Below, piece by piece: positions 39,515 to 46,638 of a stretch of 64,000 nucleotides of DNA. The stretch spans positions 1-64,000 of IMG/VR virus record IMGVR_UViG_3300050821_006672; one strand, 5' to 3'. Source of the stretch: a virus. The stretch's first letter is position 1, and each line of letters starts with the position of its first letter. The notes under the pieces were generated by a model. The model was given only the letters and a program-made list of their open reading frames with translations. It searched no databases and was not told where the DNA came from. Position numbers and translations under genes: made by a program.

Positions 39515-40239
39515 ACGAGATATTTGGCCCAACTATCCAAGGCGAGGGTCCGTCAGCGGGAATGCCTTGCATGTTCTTGCGGACAGCATACTGCAATTTA
39601 TCTTGCCGGTGGTGTGACACCCCCTACACGTGGAATTGGATTGGTTCGGCGCCAGGAAATCATCCAGACAAGTTCATTCGTGAGAATGAAGTTCATAAGA
39701 TGACGGTTGATGAGGTGCTTACCCAGTTGGGGGAAGTTTCAACTTCAACAATAAGAGTACTTCCTCCTGTTCGTTCTTTGGTGATCTCGGGTGGAGAACC
39801 TATGCTGCAACAGCGCCGACTCATGCCTGTAGTTAGTATGTTGGTGATGGCAGGTTGGTGGATCGAGATCGAGACAAATGGGGCGGTCATGCCCATCGCG
39901 GCATTCACGGGGATGTTGGATCAGATCAATTGCTCCCCCAAGTTGTCCAACTCAGGAGACTCGCTAGAGCGGCGAATCAAAGAAGGACCATTGCAGGCTC
40001 TTGCGAAGGACGATAAGACAATCTTCAAGTTCGTAGTAGGCTCGGAGCCGGACCTGGATGAGGTCAATGCATTGGTCAGACAGTTCTGTATGAGGAACGT
40101 GTGGCTCATGCCGCAGGCGCGGACCAAGGAAGAGTTGGAGAAGAACTATCCGTTGGTCTGTGCATGGGGGAAGCAACTCGGGTACAATGTGAGTTCGCGT
40201 AAGCACATTGAATTGTGGGGGTCAAAACGGGGTGTTTGA
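39496..40239 (+). CDS. queE: 7-carboxy-7-deazaguanine synthase (radical SAM)
   Basis: 247 residues. The radical-SAM cluster CNLSCRWC (Cys33, Cys37, Cys40) follows FGPTIQGEGPSAG, and SLVISGGEP and EIETNG are further core motifs. It contracts carboxytetrahydropterin to 7-carboxy-7-deazaguanine, the substrate of QueC. GTG at 39496 is chosen, with GTGAGG close upstream. Confidence 0.95.
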   Translation: MLPIFVNEIFGPTIQGEGPSAGMPCMFLRTAYCNLSCRWCDTPYTWNWIGSAPGNHPDKFIRENEVHKMTVDEVLTQLGEVSTSTIRVLPPVRSLVISGGEPMLQQRRLMPVVSMLVMAGWWIEIETNGAVMPIAAFTGMLDQINCSPKLSNSGDSLERRIKEGPLQALAKDDKTIFKFVVGSEPDLDEVNALVRQFCMRNVWLMPQARTKEELEKNYPLVCAWGKQLGYNVSSRKHIELWGSKRGV

Positions 40240-40433
40240 TGGCAGGATTACTTGAGCCACAAAGACTTGACTACTGTAATTGGTATTACGAATACCCGAC
40301 GTATATGCTACTTGTTCATGAGGTAAGGGATAAAAAGGGCAAGCTGCTCACTACTGATAGCATTAAAATTCAGTGGCGTAAGATTCAGGCTTCATTGAAG
40401 CGCAGTTACAAGCCTAAGAGAAAGCCGCGTTGA
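40239..40433 (+). CDS. Small basic protein of unknown function
   Basis: 64 residues starting MAGLLEPQRLDYCNWYYEY, ending in a Lys/Arg-rich KRSYKPKRKPR tail. The start shares a base with the queE stop (TGATG). The basic tail suggests nucleic-acid binding. No family recognised. Confidence 0.6.
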   Translation: MAGLLEPQRLDYCNWYYEYPTYMLLVHEVRDKKGKLLTTDSIKIQWRKIQASLKRSYKPKRKPR

Positions 40434-40477
40434 AGCCTCTTGCAATTTTATTGCGCATCCTCTATTGTATTCGACCC

Positions 40478-40969
40478 ATGACAGGCGGACGTTGGATAGT
40501 CGCGGTCACACAACCCAACCGGGAGGGCTGGGCACTCGAAAATATCGAGCGCCAGTCCTACAAATATTACTTCCCGCAAGTAGCCGAACGCGTCAAGACA
40601 TCCCGACATTTGATGGAGTTCCGTGCCCGCCCATTATTTCCCAGACACGTGTTTGTCTACATTGAAGACAAGTGGCATTCGCTCCTGAGTACATTTGGTG
40701 TCAGGAGTATTATTATGTTCGGAGGCAATGTCGCTGTCGTTCCAGAGCGCGACATACAAAGAGTCCGTGCCATGGAAGATCAGATGGGATTGGTAATACT
40801 TCCCAGACTCCGTGAAGGTCAAGAGGTAATCCTCAAACGTGGAGCCTTCTCAGGCCAACGCGGTATCTACCAGGGTCAAAGTTCGAAAGATCGTTGTAAA
40901 GTGTTGCTTGCTTACCTGGGTCGTGTAGTTCCGGTTTTGGTTGATAGTGACATACTCAAAGCAGCTTGA
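40478..40969 (+). CDS. NusG/RfaH-like transcription factor
   Basis: 163 residues from ATG 40478; a TTG at 40430 overlapping the previous stop would add 16. RWIVAVTQPNREGWALENI opens the NGN domain, FRARPLFPRHVFVYIE is the conserved core, and a KOW domain follows (EGQEVILKRGAFSGQRGI). Such proteins bind RNA polymerase and suppress pausing or termination; RfaH types act on specific operons. Here it is followed at once by a promoter and a structured leader of the late operon, a natural target. Confidence 0.87.
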   Translation: MTGGRWIVAVTQPNREGWALENIERQSYKYYFPQVAERVKTSRHLMEFRARPLFPRHVFVYIEDKWHSLLSTFGVRSIIMFGGNVAVVPERDIQRVRAMEDQMGLVILPRLREGQEVILKRGAFSGQRGIYQGQSSKDRCKVLLAYLGRVVPVLVDSDILKAA

Positions 40970-40976
40970 GTATGAT
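40947..40976 (+). promoter_or_regulatory. Probable late promoter
   Basis: GTGACA (40947-40952), an 18-base spacer and TATGAT (40971-40976), starting transcription near 40983 just before the structured leader and the packaging and structural genes. A perfect 9-bp inverted repeat (CATACTCAA 40951-40959, TTGAGTATG 40966-40974) spans the spacer and the nusG-like stop codon and could be an operator. Confidence 0.6.
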
Positions 40977-40982
40977 AAGATG

Positions 40983-41240
40983 CAAGGGGCACCAAACGTC
41001 GGCCCTTGACTGCCCAGCAACCGATTAGGTGCCTAAGCTGGGAATAGTAAGATCGGTCAAGGCCGCCGCGGTCAGGCCTAGCAGTTCTAATAGAACTGCC
41101 CTTGCTGAGGAGGCGTTATCCCAGCACCCGGACGGTAGTGCACCTTCAAAGTAGAGATGTGGGCTGGCCAGACAGGACATACGCCGATGCGCGCAGGGTT
41201 TGGCGACGACGCAGCCCACATCTGTACTTTGGGATGAAAA
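40983..41240 (+). ncRNA. Structured 5' leader RNA of the late operon
   Basis: Four stems in 230 bases: GGCC(C)TTGAC 41001-41010 with GTCAAGGCC 41056-41064; inside it CCCAGC 41013-41018 with GCTGGG 41037-41042, topped by TTAG/CTAA; a perfect 8-bp hairpin 41081-41088 with 41092-41099; and a 19-bp stem (one mismatch) 41148-41166 with 41212-41230. No gene fits the interval. Beside a NusG/RfaH-like gene, it may be an antitermination (put-like) or recruitment RNA, or a riboswitch-like regulator. Confidence 0.6.
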
Positions 41241-41465
41241 GTGGGAATCCTGATTACGGGTCTCAACAAAGGCCCCTACCCGCGTAAGAGTTGGATCATT
41301 CTAACTTGTGATGCACGCCACTCTGGATTTCTTGGCGTACCAAATCAGAGATTTGATCAGGACGGCTTCATCAAACAGTATTCTGCCGCGATGAAAGCGG
41401 GTTGGAAAGACACATTTCGTAATGGTGACCGTGTATTTCTTTGTCCCGGTTGTTCAGGAAAATGA
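41241..41465 (+). CDS. Small phage protein with C-terminal Cys pair
   Basis: 74 residues from GTG 41241 (GGGA upstream, at the foot of the leader stem). ILTCDARHSGFLGVP and FLCPGCSGK carry Cys residues that could form a small zinc site. This small type (N-terminal TCD, FxGxP, C-terminal CCxG-like) occurs in phages without known function. Confidence 0.65.
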   Translation: MGILITGLNKGPYPRKSWIILTCDARHSGFLGVPNQRFDQDGFIKQYSAAMKAGWKDTFRNGDRVFLCPGCSGK

Positions 41466-41468
41466 GAG

Positions 41469-42116
41469 ATGGTGAATACGTTCCGTCCAATTCGAGAGCG
41501 TGCAGAGCTGTTGCTTGTTAAGCAAGCCTTGGCCATCAAGGCCGGTTGTGTTTACGCCTTATGCGATAGTAAAGGCTACGCATTCTACGTTGGCAAGACG
41601 ATACGCCCAAAGCGGCGATTTGCTGAACATGTATGGTCTTTGAAAGGAGGTCATGCGAACGTTGCCTTGCACAAGAAGGTAACGGAGCTTGGTGATGATA
41701 TTCGTGTTGCCATATTGACTTACGGTCGGACATCAGAGGAATTAAATAAGTTAGAAAGAGAGAACATTGCCCGCCGTCCCTGGACATTGAATTTGATTGG
41801 AGCGGATCATTGGGCATGGAGTTCCCGTCATGACACCAAGCCTTGGATGGCGGGTACTGGGGTACGAATGCCGTCTCAGTTACTTTTAGAGGGTTGCAGT
41901 AAAGGTTTTCGACAATTCGTTGCTCGTGACCTAAAAAGAATGAATGATGTCGATCGCTGTCGTATGGAAATTGGTATTTTTCAGAAGCTACCATTTTTTA
42001 GACAGAAAAGAGCAGAGAAGTGGTATGCTATAGTATATTGGAAACTCCTTAAATTTGTGGAAGCGGCTGCTAAAGCAGGTATTGGTTATGGCCCAATCAT
42101 TGTTTCTGGGAACTGA
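41469..42116 (+). CDS. GIY-YIG homing-type endonuclease
   Basis: 215 residues. The GIY-YIG core reads VYALCDSKGYAFYVGKTIRPKRRF in outline (VYAL ... YVGKT ... RRFAEH), then a conserved Glu region (ELNKLERENI). It is a free-standing endonuclease immediately upstream of terS, a frequent site for such elements. No intron or interrupted gene is visible around it. Confidence 0.82.
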   Translation: MVNTFRPIRERAELLLVKQALAIKAGCVYALCDSKGYAFYVGKTIRPKRRFAEHVWSLKGGHANVALHKKVTELGDDIRVAILTYGRTSEELNKLERENIARRPWTLNLIGADHWAWSSRHDTKPWMAGTGVRMPSQLLLEGCSKGFRQFVARDLKRMNDVDRCRMEIGIFQKLPFFRQKRAEKWYAIVYWKLLKFVEAAAKAGIGYGPIIVSGN

Positions 42117-42120
42117 TACC

Positions 42121-42687
42121 ATGGCGGCTCCGAAAGGGAATAAGTTCGCCGTTGGCAATCGTGGTGGTAGTGGTCATCCGTCACAGTATAAGCCGGCTTA
42201 CGCAGATCAAGCTAAAAAAGCCTGTGAGGCCGGCTTCACTGATAGTGAGTTGAGTCAGTTGTTTGGTGTGTCAGAAATGACTATCAATAATTGGAAGTTG
42301 GCTCATAAAGACTTTGCTTTAGCCCTAAACGCTGGAAAGGGTGTTGCTGACAGCCGCGTCGAGCGCAAGTTATATGAGAGAGCTTGCGGATTTTGGGTCA
42401 AGACTGAAAGGTTGTTTGTGCTCAAGGAAGATACCCTCGATAAGAGGGGGAAGGTTGTTGGATCGAAGCAATACGTGCATCACGAGCCAACAAAAGACTA
42501 TTATCCTCCAGAGGTAAGTGCCATGATATGGTGGCAGAAGAACCGCCAGCCCGATAAGTGGCGAGACAAGCACGAGATCGACGGCACGATCCGCAATGAG
42601 CATGTCTTCACCTTCAATATATTTGAGAACGATCTAAGCGCCGGTATGAAGACGATAGAAGGTAAGAAATCGGAGCGCAGACCGTGA
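42121..42687 (+). CDS. terS: Terminase small subunit
   Basis: 188 residues from ATG 42121. An N-terminal HTH (ACEAGFTDSELSQLFGVSEMTINNW) and a C-terminal WWQKNRQPDKWRDK motif are typical of terminase small subunits, which recognise the packaging site and load TerL. Position before terL supports it. An in-frame upstream start at 42055 overlaps the GIY-YIG gene and is unlikely. Confidence 0.85.
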   Translation: MAAPKGNKFAVGNRGGSGHPSQYKPAYADQAKKACEAGFTDSELSQLFGVSEMTINNWKLAHKDFALALNAGKGVADSRVERKLYERACGFWVKTERLFVLKEDTLDKRGKVVGSKQYVHHEPTKDYYPPEVSAMIWWQKNRQPDKWRDKHEIDGTIRNEHVFTFNIFENDLSAGMKTIEGKKSERRP

Positions 42688-42950
42688 GTGAATTTGAGCA
42701 GGACGCAAAACGCTGGCGTGAGTTCTGCCGCCTTGCATCGTTTCAGCGCGAGGGCTTCAACAGCCGCGACGAAGAGGGATTTACTATTCGTGTCAAGGTT
42801 CCATTGGATTGGGACTTATCGTTCGTCCAGGCAATTGATGCTTCGATAAGAGCGCAGATCGTGAAGAGGATTCTAAATGAAACTGTTGTGGTGGGAACAG
42901 ATAGGGCAGCAACTAGGCCGTCCGATGAAGATGCTGCCGCAGGAACTTGA
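42684..42950 (+). CDS. Small protein of unknown function
   Basis: 88 residues from GTG 42684, overlapping the terS stop (GTGA). DAKRWREFCRLASFQREG and a later Ile/Val-rich helix. Its last 74 bases overlap the next gene in another frame. No family recognised. Confidence 0.5.
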   Translation: MSEFEQDAKRWREFCRLASFQREGFNSRDEEGFTIRVKVPLDWDLSFVQAIDASIRAQIVKRILNETVVVGTDRAATRPSDEDAAAGT

Positions 42951-43083
42951 AAAGGGAGAGGCGCAGTTCAGGCGCTTCCTGGAAGATCAGGATCAGGCTT
43001 TCCAGATAGCGCTAGCCGATGCGGTGCGGAAGGGATTAGAGAATACGCCCAAGTGCCCGAGCCTCGACGAAATATTAAGCTAA
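42877..43083 (+). CDS. Small helical protein of unknown function
   Basis: 68 residues starting MKLLWWEQIGQQLGRP with GAGGA upstream, helical with acidic/Gln-rich stretches. It overlaps the preceding gene by 74 bases. In its last codons the other frame encodes PEPRRNIKL, a copy of the TerL N-terminus. Confidence 0.6.
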   Translation: MKLLWWEQIGQQLGRPMKMLPQELEKGEAQFRRFLEDQDQAFQIALADAVRKGLENTPKCPSLDEILS

Positions 43084-43088
43084 ATCCG

Positions 43089-43484
43089 ATGCGCGTCTTA
43101 GTCTGTGGGGGTCGCAATTTTAATAACAAGGATTTGGTTGTGCAAACTTTGAATGCGATAGCGGATGAGTTCGAGCTTTGGGCGCCTCCGGACGAATACG
43201 GCAATACGCTTCCTTTAGGCTTAACGATTATTGCTGGAGGGGCTTCTGGCGCCGATCGACTTGCTGCTGAATATGCCGCAGTAAATTGGGCGGGGTATAA
43301 GGAATTTCCTGCCGATTGGGTTAAGTATGGGCGATCGGCCGGTCCCGTCAGAAACCAGCAGATGCTGTTTGAAGGCAAGCCCGATATGGTTGTGGCTTTT
43401 CCAGGAGGACGGGGGACTGCCCATATGGTTACGGTAGCCCGACGAGCAGGCGTCCCCGTTCGTGAGATTGGGACCGATGGCTAG
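43089..43484 (+). CDS. SLOG/YspA-like nucleotide-binding protein
   Basis: 131 residues from ATG 43089. MRVLVCGGRNF, IIAGGASGADRLAAEYA and MVVAFPGGRGTAHMV are the Rossmann-type glycine-rich motifs of DUF2493/SLOG proteins, which bind or generate nucleotide-derived ligands and often appear in conflict systems. An in-frame GTG at 43053 would fuse the TerL-like PEPRRNIKL peptide to its N-terminus. Inserted between terS and terL. Confidence 0.8.
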   Translation: MRVLVCGGRNFNNKDLVVQTLNAIADEFELWAPPDEYGNTLPLGLTIIAGGASGADRLAAEYAAVNWAGYKEFPADWVKYGRSAGPVRNQQMLFEGKPDMVVAFPGGRGTAHMVTVARRAGVPVREIGTDG

Positions 43485-43674
43485 CGAAGCTGAGGTTGAG
43501 GCGGCTGCGAAGATTATTGAACGGCTTCTGCCTCGCGATCTTGGTCGTGCAAGGCAATATGCCTCTGCTGTTCTCGAAGCTGCCGAGCGAGTGCGTGAAG
43601 AAGAATTTGCCCGCAAGACTGATTGCGATGAAGCGACTGAGCGTGTTCGCAAGGTGCGCGCCAAGTTTGGTTAA
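43477..43674 (+). CDS. Small helical protein in the SLOG cassette
   Basis: 65 residues starting MASEAEVEAAAKIIERLL, almost wholly helical with many charged residues. It overlaps the SLOG gene and the terL start (TAATG). Likely part of the same inserted cassette. Function unknown. Confidence 0.55.
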   Translation: MASEAEVEAAAKIIERLLPRDLGRARQYASAVLEAAERVREEEFARKTDCDEATERVRKVRAKFG

Positions 43675-45005
43675 TGCCAGAACCGCGCCGTAATATTAAG
43701 CTGAGCTACACTCAGCCCTATCTCTATCCGAAGCAGAAAGCGGCGATATTTGATGCGCACCGTATCTCCGTTATCGAAGCTTCCACGAAGTCGGGCAAGA
43801 CCTCGGGATGCATCGTTTGGCTGCTTGAACAGGCTTTCGCAGGTAAATCAGGACAGAATTATTGGTGGGTAGCGCCGATCTCCCGAGTAGCACGTATCGC
43901 TTTTACCCGAGCCATGCGGGCTATGAACAAGGACCTGTACGTTGCCAACCTGGGAGATCACACTCTTACTCTTGTTAATGGGGCCATCGTTTGGTTTCTT
44001 GGCGCTGACAATCCTGATTCCCTCTTTGGTGAAGATGTTCACGCGGCGGTCATTGACGAAGCCTCCCGAATGAAGGCAAGCGCCTTCCATGCTATTTACA
44101 CGACGCTTACGGCGACCCGAGGCAGGCTGAGAATTATCGGAAACGTGAAAGGCCGGCAGAACTGGTTCCACGAAAAGGCGAGGTACGCCCAGCAAGGGAA
44201 AGACCCAGAATATGCCTACCACAAGATCATCTCGCACGACGCAATCGAAGCCCACGTCCTTACCGAGGACACTGTCGAAGCAGCAAAGCGTTCCTTGCCT
44301 GACTCAGTATTTCGTGAGCTCTACCTCGCGGAGGCTAGTGATGATCAGGGAAATCCCTTCGGAATTGAGGCAATCCGAAAATGCATTGGTCCTATGTCTA
44401 CGGCCAAGCCTGAAGTGTGGGGTTGGGACTTAGCCAAGAGCCACGATTGGACGGTGGGGATTGGGCTAGATAGTGAAGGTCGGGTATGTCGGTTCGAGCG
44501 CTGGCAGTCTCCTTGGGAAGCTACCCATCTACGTATAACTGGCCTTACGATGAGAGTGAGGGCATTGGTCGATAGCACAGGCGTAGGAGATCCCATCGTG
44601 GAACGCCTCCAGAAGGTTGTTGGATCGAAATACGAAGGCTACAAGTTCACGGCAGGTAGCAAGCAGCAGCTTATGGAGGGGTTAGCGGTCGCGATTCAGA
44701 CTAAGGCGATTACGTTTCCTCCCGGCCCGATCGTTGAAGAACTAGAGGTTTTCGAATACACCTACACGGGGCACGGTGCTTCTAGGAATGTGAATGATGA
44801 AGAGTTTGAGCCAAAAGGCCACGGTATTCGCTATAGTGCTCCTGATGGTTATGACGATGATTGTGTTATGGCGCTTGCCCTTGCTGTCTATCATCGCTCT
44901 CATTCCGTGCCGCGCTTGCATGTGACGCGCGATATTGTCAATAAGTCGAAGCTGCGGGTATTTGGTAATCAAGGCTTTCATATCTCTCAGATGGGGAGAT
45001 GGTAA
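43674..45005 (+). CDS. terL: Terminase large subunit
   Basis: 443 residues. ATPase: Walker A STKSGKT (37-43), Walker B VIDEAS, coupling motif region GNVKG. RNase H-like nuclease: GWDLAKSHDWT, a mid Asp (LVDSTGVGD) and GYDDDCVMALAL. It cuts concatemers and drives DNA into the prohead with TerS. The start shares a base with the upstream stop. The N-terminal PEPRRNIKL is duplicated at 43056-43082. Confidence 0.93.
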   Translation: MPEPRRNIKLSYTQPYLYPKQKAAIFDAHRISVIEASTKSGKTSGCIVWLLEQAFAGKSGQNYWWVAPISRVARIAFTRAMRAMNKDLYVANLGDHTLTLVNGAIVWFLGADNPDSLFGEDVHAAVIDEASRMKASAFHAIYTTLTATRGRLRIIGNVKGRQNWFHEKARYAQQGKDPEYAYHKIISHDAIEAHVLTEDTVEAAKRSLPDSVFRELYLAEASDDQGNPFGIEAIRKCIGPMSTAKPEVWGWDLAKSHDWTVGIGLDSEGRVCRFERWQSPWEATHLRITGLTMRVRALVDSTGVGDPIVERLQKVVGSKYEGYKFTAGSKQQLMEGLAVAIQTKAITFPPGPIVEELEVFEYTYTGHGASRNVNDEEFEPKGHGIRYSAPDGYDDDCVMALALAVYHRSHSVPRLHVTRDIVNKSKLRVFGNQGFHISQMGRW

Positions 45006-45169
45006 TGTCAGAAATCTGGCTAGCGGATTTGGAAGCCCGGTTAGTACAGCAGGAGAGAATTACAGAGCAATTGTTGACCACGATTGAATACCTGAATATA
45101 AGCGTAGCAAATTTGGACAAAGCCTTGCAGCTGTTGCTGAAGCGGCAAACTGCTGATCTGCCTAACTGA
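45005..45169 (+). CDS. 54-residue coiled protein
   Basis: MSEIWLADLEARLVQQERIT opens a single helical, leucine-rich protein whose start shares a base with the terL stop (TAATG). It lies between terL and the next structural gene. Function unknown. Confidence 0.65.
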   Translation: MSEIWLADLEARLVQQERITEQLLTTIEYLNISVANLDKALQLLLKRQTADLPN

Positions 45170-45183
45170 AGGAAACTTTGGAT

Positions 45184-45975
45184 ATGACCTACAGACTTCG
45201 CCAACTCGATCGCGATCCCGGTAAATCTGTATCTCCGATAGGAGGACGTTTCGGCGGACGTGCGAGCGAGAAATCTGGCCAGCGTGATAGTGCAGTGGCG
45301 ATGGATGAGTGGTCTCCTGAGGCAAGGGAGGCTGCTGCAAAGGCTCGTGGGTCAAAGTCGAATTTTTCAACCCGACATCCCGAGGCAGTTAGCCATTCTG
45401 AGCATCAAGCGATGGTTCAGAAGATGAATCGGGAAATGTCTCAGCGTAAAGCCTTGAAAGCTGGAGGCAAAGATGCCCAAGGCTCCTCCGAACTCGAAAA
45501 CGAATACAACGAGGGCACCGACGAATACCGCGACGAAGCTGCCGAAGCCGCTGCGGAATCTCGCGGCCGTCAAGATGATCGTGAGCAGGTAGCGACTGGT
45601 CCCACTAACGAATTCAGGGAACCAGTAGGTATCGCCGATGCGCGGACAAGGCGCTTTGGTGGTCGCGGCTCGGATAAGGCGGGTGGGAGGGATGTAGAGT
45701 TTTCAAGGGAAACCCACGCTAAGCTTGCCAAGCATTTTGAGGAAATGGCCGCAAAGTCGCAGAACTATCCAGACGCGCAGAAGAGGCATAAAGAGTTAGC
45801 TGAGCATAATAGGAGAAAAGCGGAAGAATTGGGTCGCGATCTTGCTATGGACCCGCTGGAGAAAGGCTCTGGCAAAGAAACGATTTCGCACAACATTAGC
45901 GAGATGGTACACAGCGGCCATCCACAGAACCAGGCTATTGCTGCCGCGATGCATTCTGCGGGCAAGTCGCGCTAG
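45184..45975 (+). CDS. Charged structural-region protein with internal repeats
   Basis: 263 residues from ATG 45184 (AAGGA upstream). Two similar units GGRFGGRASEKSGQRD and RRFGGRGSDKAGGRD lie near 20 and 155, separated by Glu/Ala/Arg-rich helices. The C-terminus ISHNISEMVHSG...QAIAAAM resembles a short domain common at the end of phage proteins near terminase. Function unknown; possibly virion-associated. Confidence 0.6.
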   Translation: MTYRLRQLDRDPGKSVSPIGGRFGGRASEKSGQRDSAVAMDEWSPEAREAAAKARGSKSNFSTRHPEAVSHSEHQAMVQKMNREMSQRKALKAGGKDAQGSSELENEYNEGTDEYRDEAAEAAAESRGRQDDREQVATGPTNEFREPVGIADARTRRFGGRGSDKAGGRDVEFSRETHAKLAKHFEEMAAKSQNYPDAQKRHKELAEHNRRKAEELGRDLAMDPLEKGSGKETISHNISEMVHSGHPQNQAIAAAMHSAGKSR

Positions 45976-46637
45976 TGACTATTTCAATTACTGCTATCGG
46001 TACCGGAACCACCTCCATCTCCATAGGCGCGGGCGGTGTGCCTGCCGGATCGCAAATTGTTCTTTGTTGCTGCGATGATGGAAACGGGAGCATTGCGCAA
46101 GCTACCGTTACAGACACAGCAGGGAACACCTACGTCTCGGTTACAGGCTCGACGCTGGCTGCTCCTTACGTTGATATCATTCGTGCCCGCACAGGTCTCG
46201 CTCTAGTTAACGGCAATACGATAACCTACACGCGTAGCAGTGGCGGAACGCATTCCAACATTGAAGCCTTCTACGCAACTGGCCTCGCTAATGTCGTTGC
46301 TCAGGCTCAAGCTACGAATAGTGGAATAGCTGGAGCGTCGCCTACAGTGACTTCAGGAACTCCTAACGATGTAGGCTTCTTGTTTGTGGGAGTAGTGGGT
46401 GGTTCTGCTGCTATTTCATCCTTCACTCAAGATAGTACAAATGCGGCTTGGGGCTCTCCCCCAGGACAAGTATCGATTGCATTGCCCCCGCTGGGGGGCG
46501 GTACTGTGATTAATAGCAACAAGTCGGCGTTGACATATAATCCTGCTTTTGGAACGCCTACGAATTGGGGTGCGGTGATCACCGCTCTGCGCGGCGAGTT
46601 TACAGATATGACCAGCCGCGCTTTAATGATGTCCTGA
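45975..46637 (+). CDS. Beta-rich virion protein, Ig-like/decoration type
   Basis: 220 residues from GTG 45975 (overlapping the preceding TAG). Thr/Ser/Gly/Ala/Val-rich beta sequence with VTDTAGNTYVSV and a trailing WGAVITALRGE. Similar in composition and layout to the 50242-50898 product, so the two may be related decoration or tail-associated proteins. Not a known enzyme. Confidence 0.6.
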   Translation: MTISITAIGTGTTSISIGAGGVPAGSQIVLCCCDDGNGSIAQATVTDTAGNTYVSVTGSTLAAPYVDIIRARTGLALVNGNTITYTRSSGGTHSNIEAFYATGLANVVAQAQATNSGIAGASPTVTSGTPNDVGFLFVGVVGGSAAISSFTQDSTNAAWGSPPGQVSIALPPLGGGTVINSNKSALTYNPAFGTPTNWGAVITALRGEFTDMTSRALMMS

Positions 46638-46638
46638 G

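Noticed and set aside
40983-41465. Group I intron hosting the GIY-YIG endonuclease
   Set aside because: No interrupted gene flanks the region and I could not find conserved group I core pairings; the endonuclease appears free-standing.
43053-43088. GTG at 43053 as the start of the SLOG gene
   Set aside because: It would add a TerL-like peptide to a complete SLOG fold; ATG 43089 next to the preceding stop is simpler, though the upstream start cannot be excluded.
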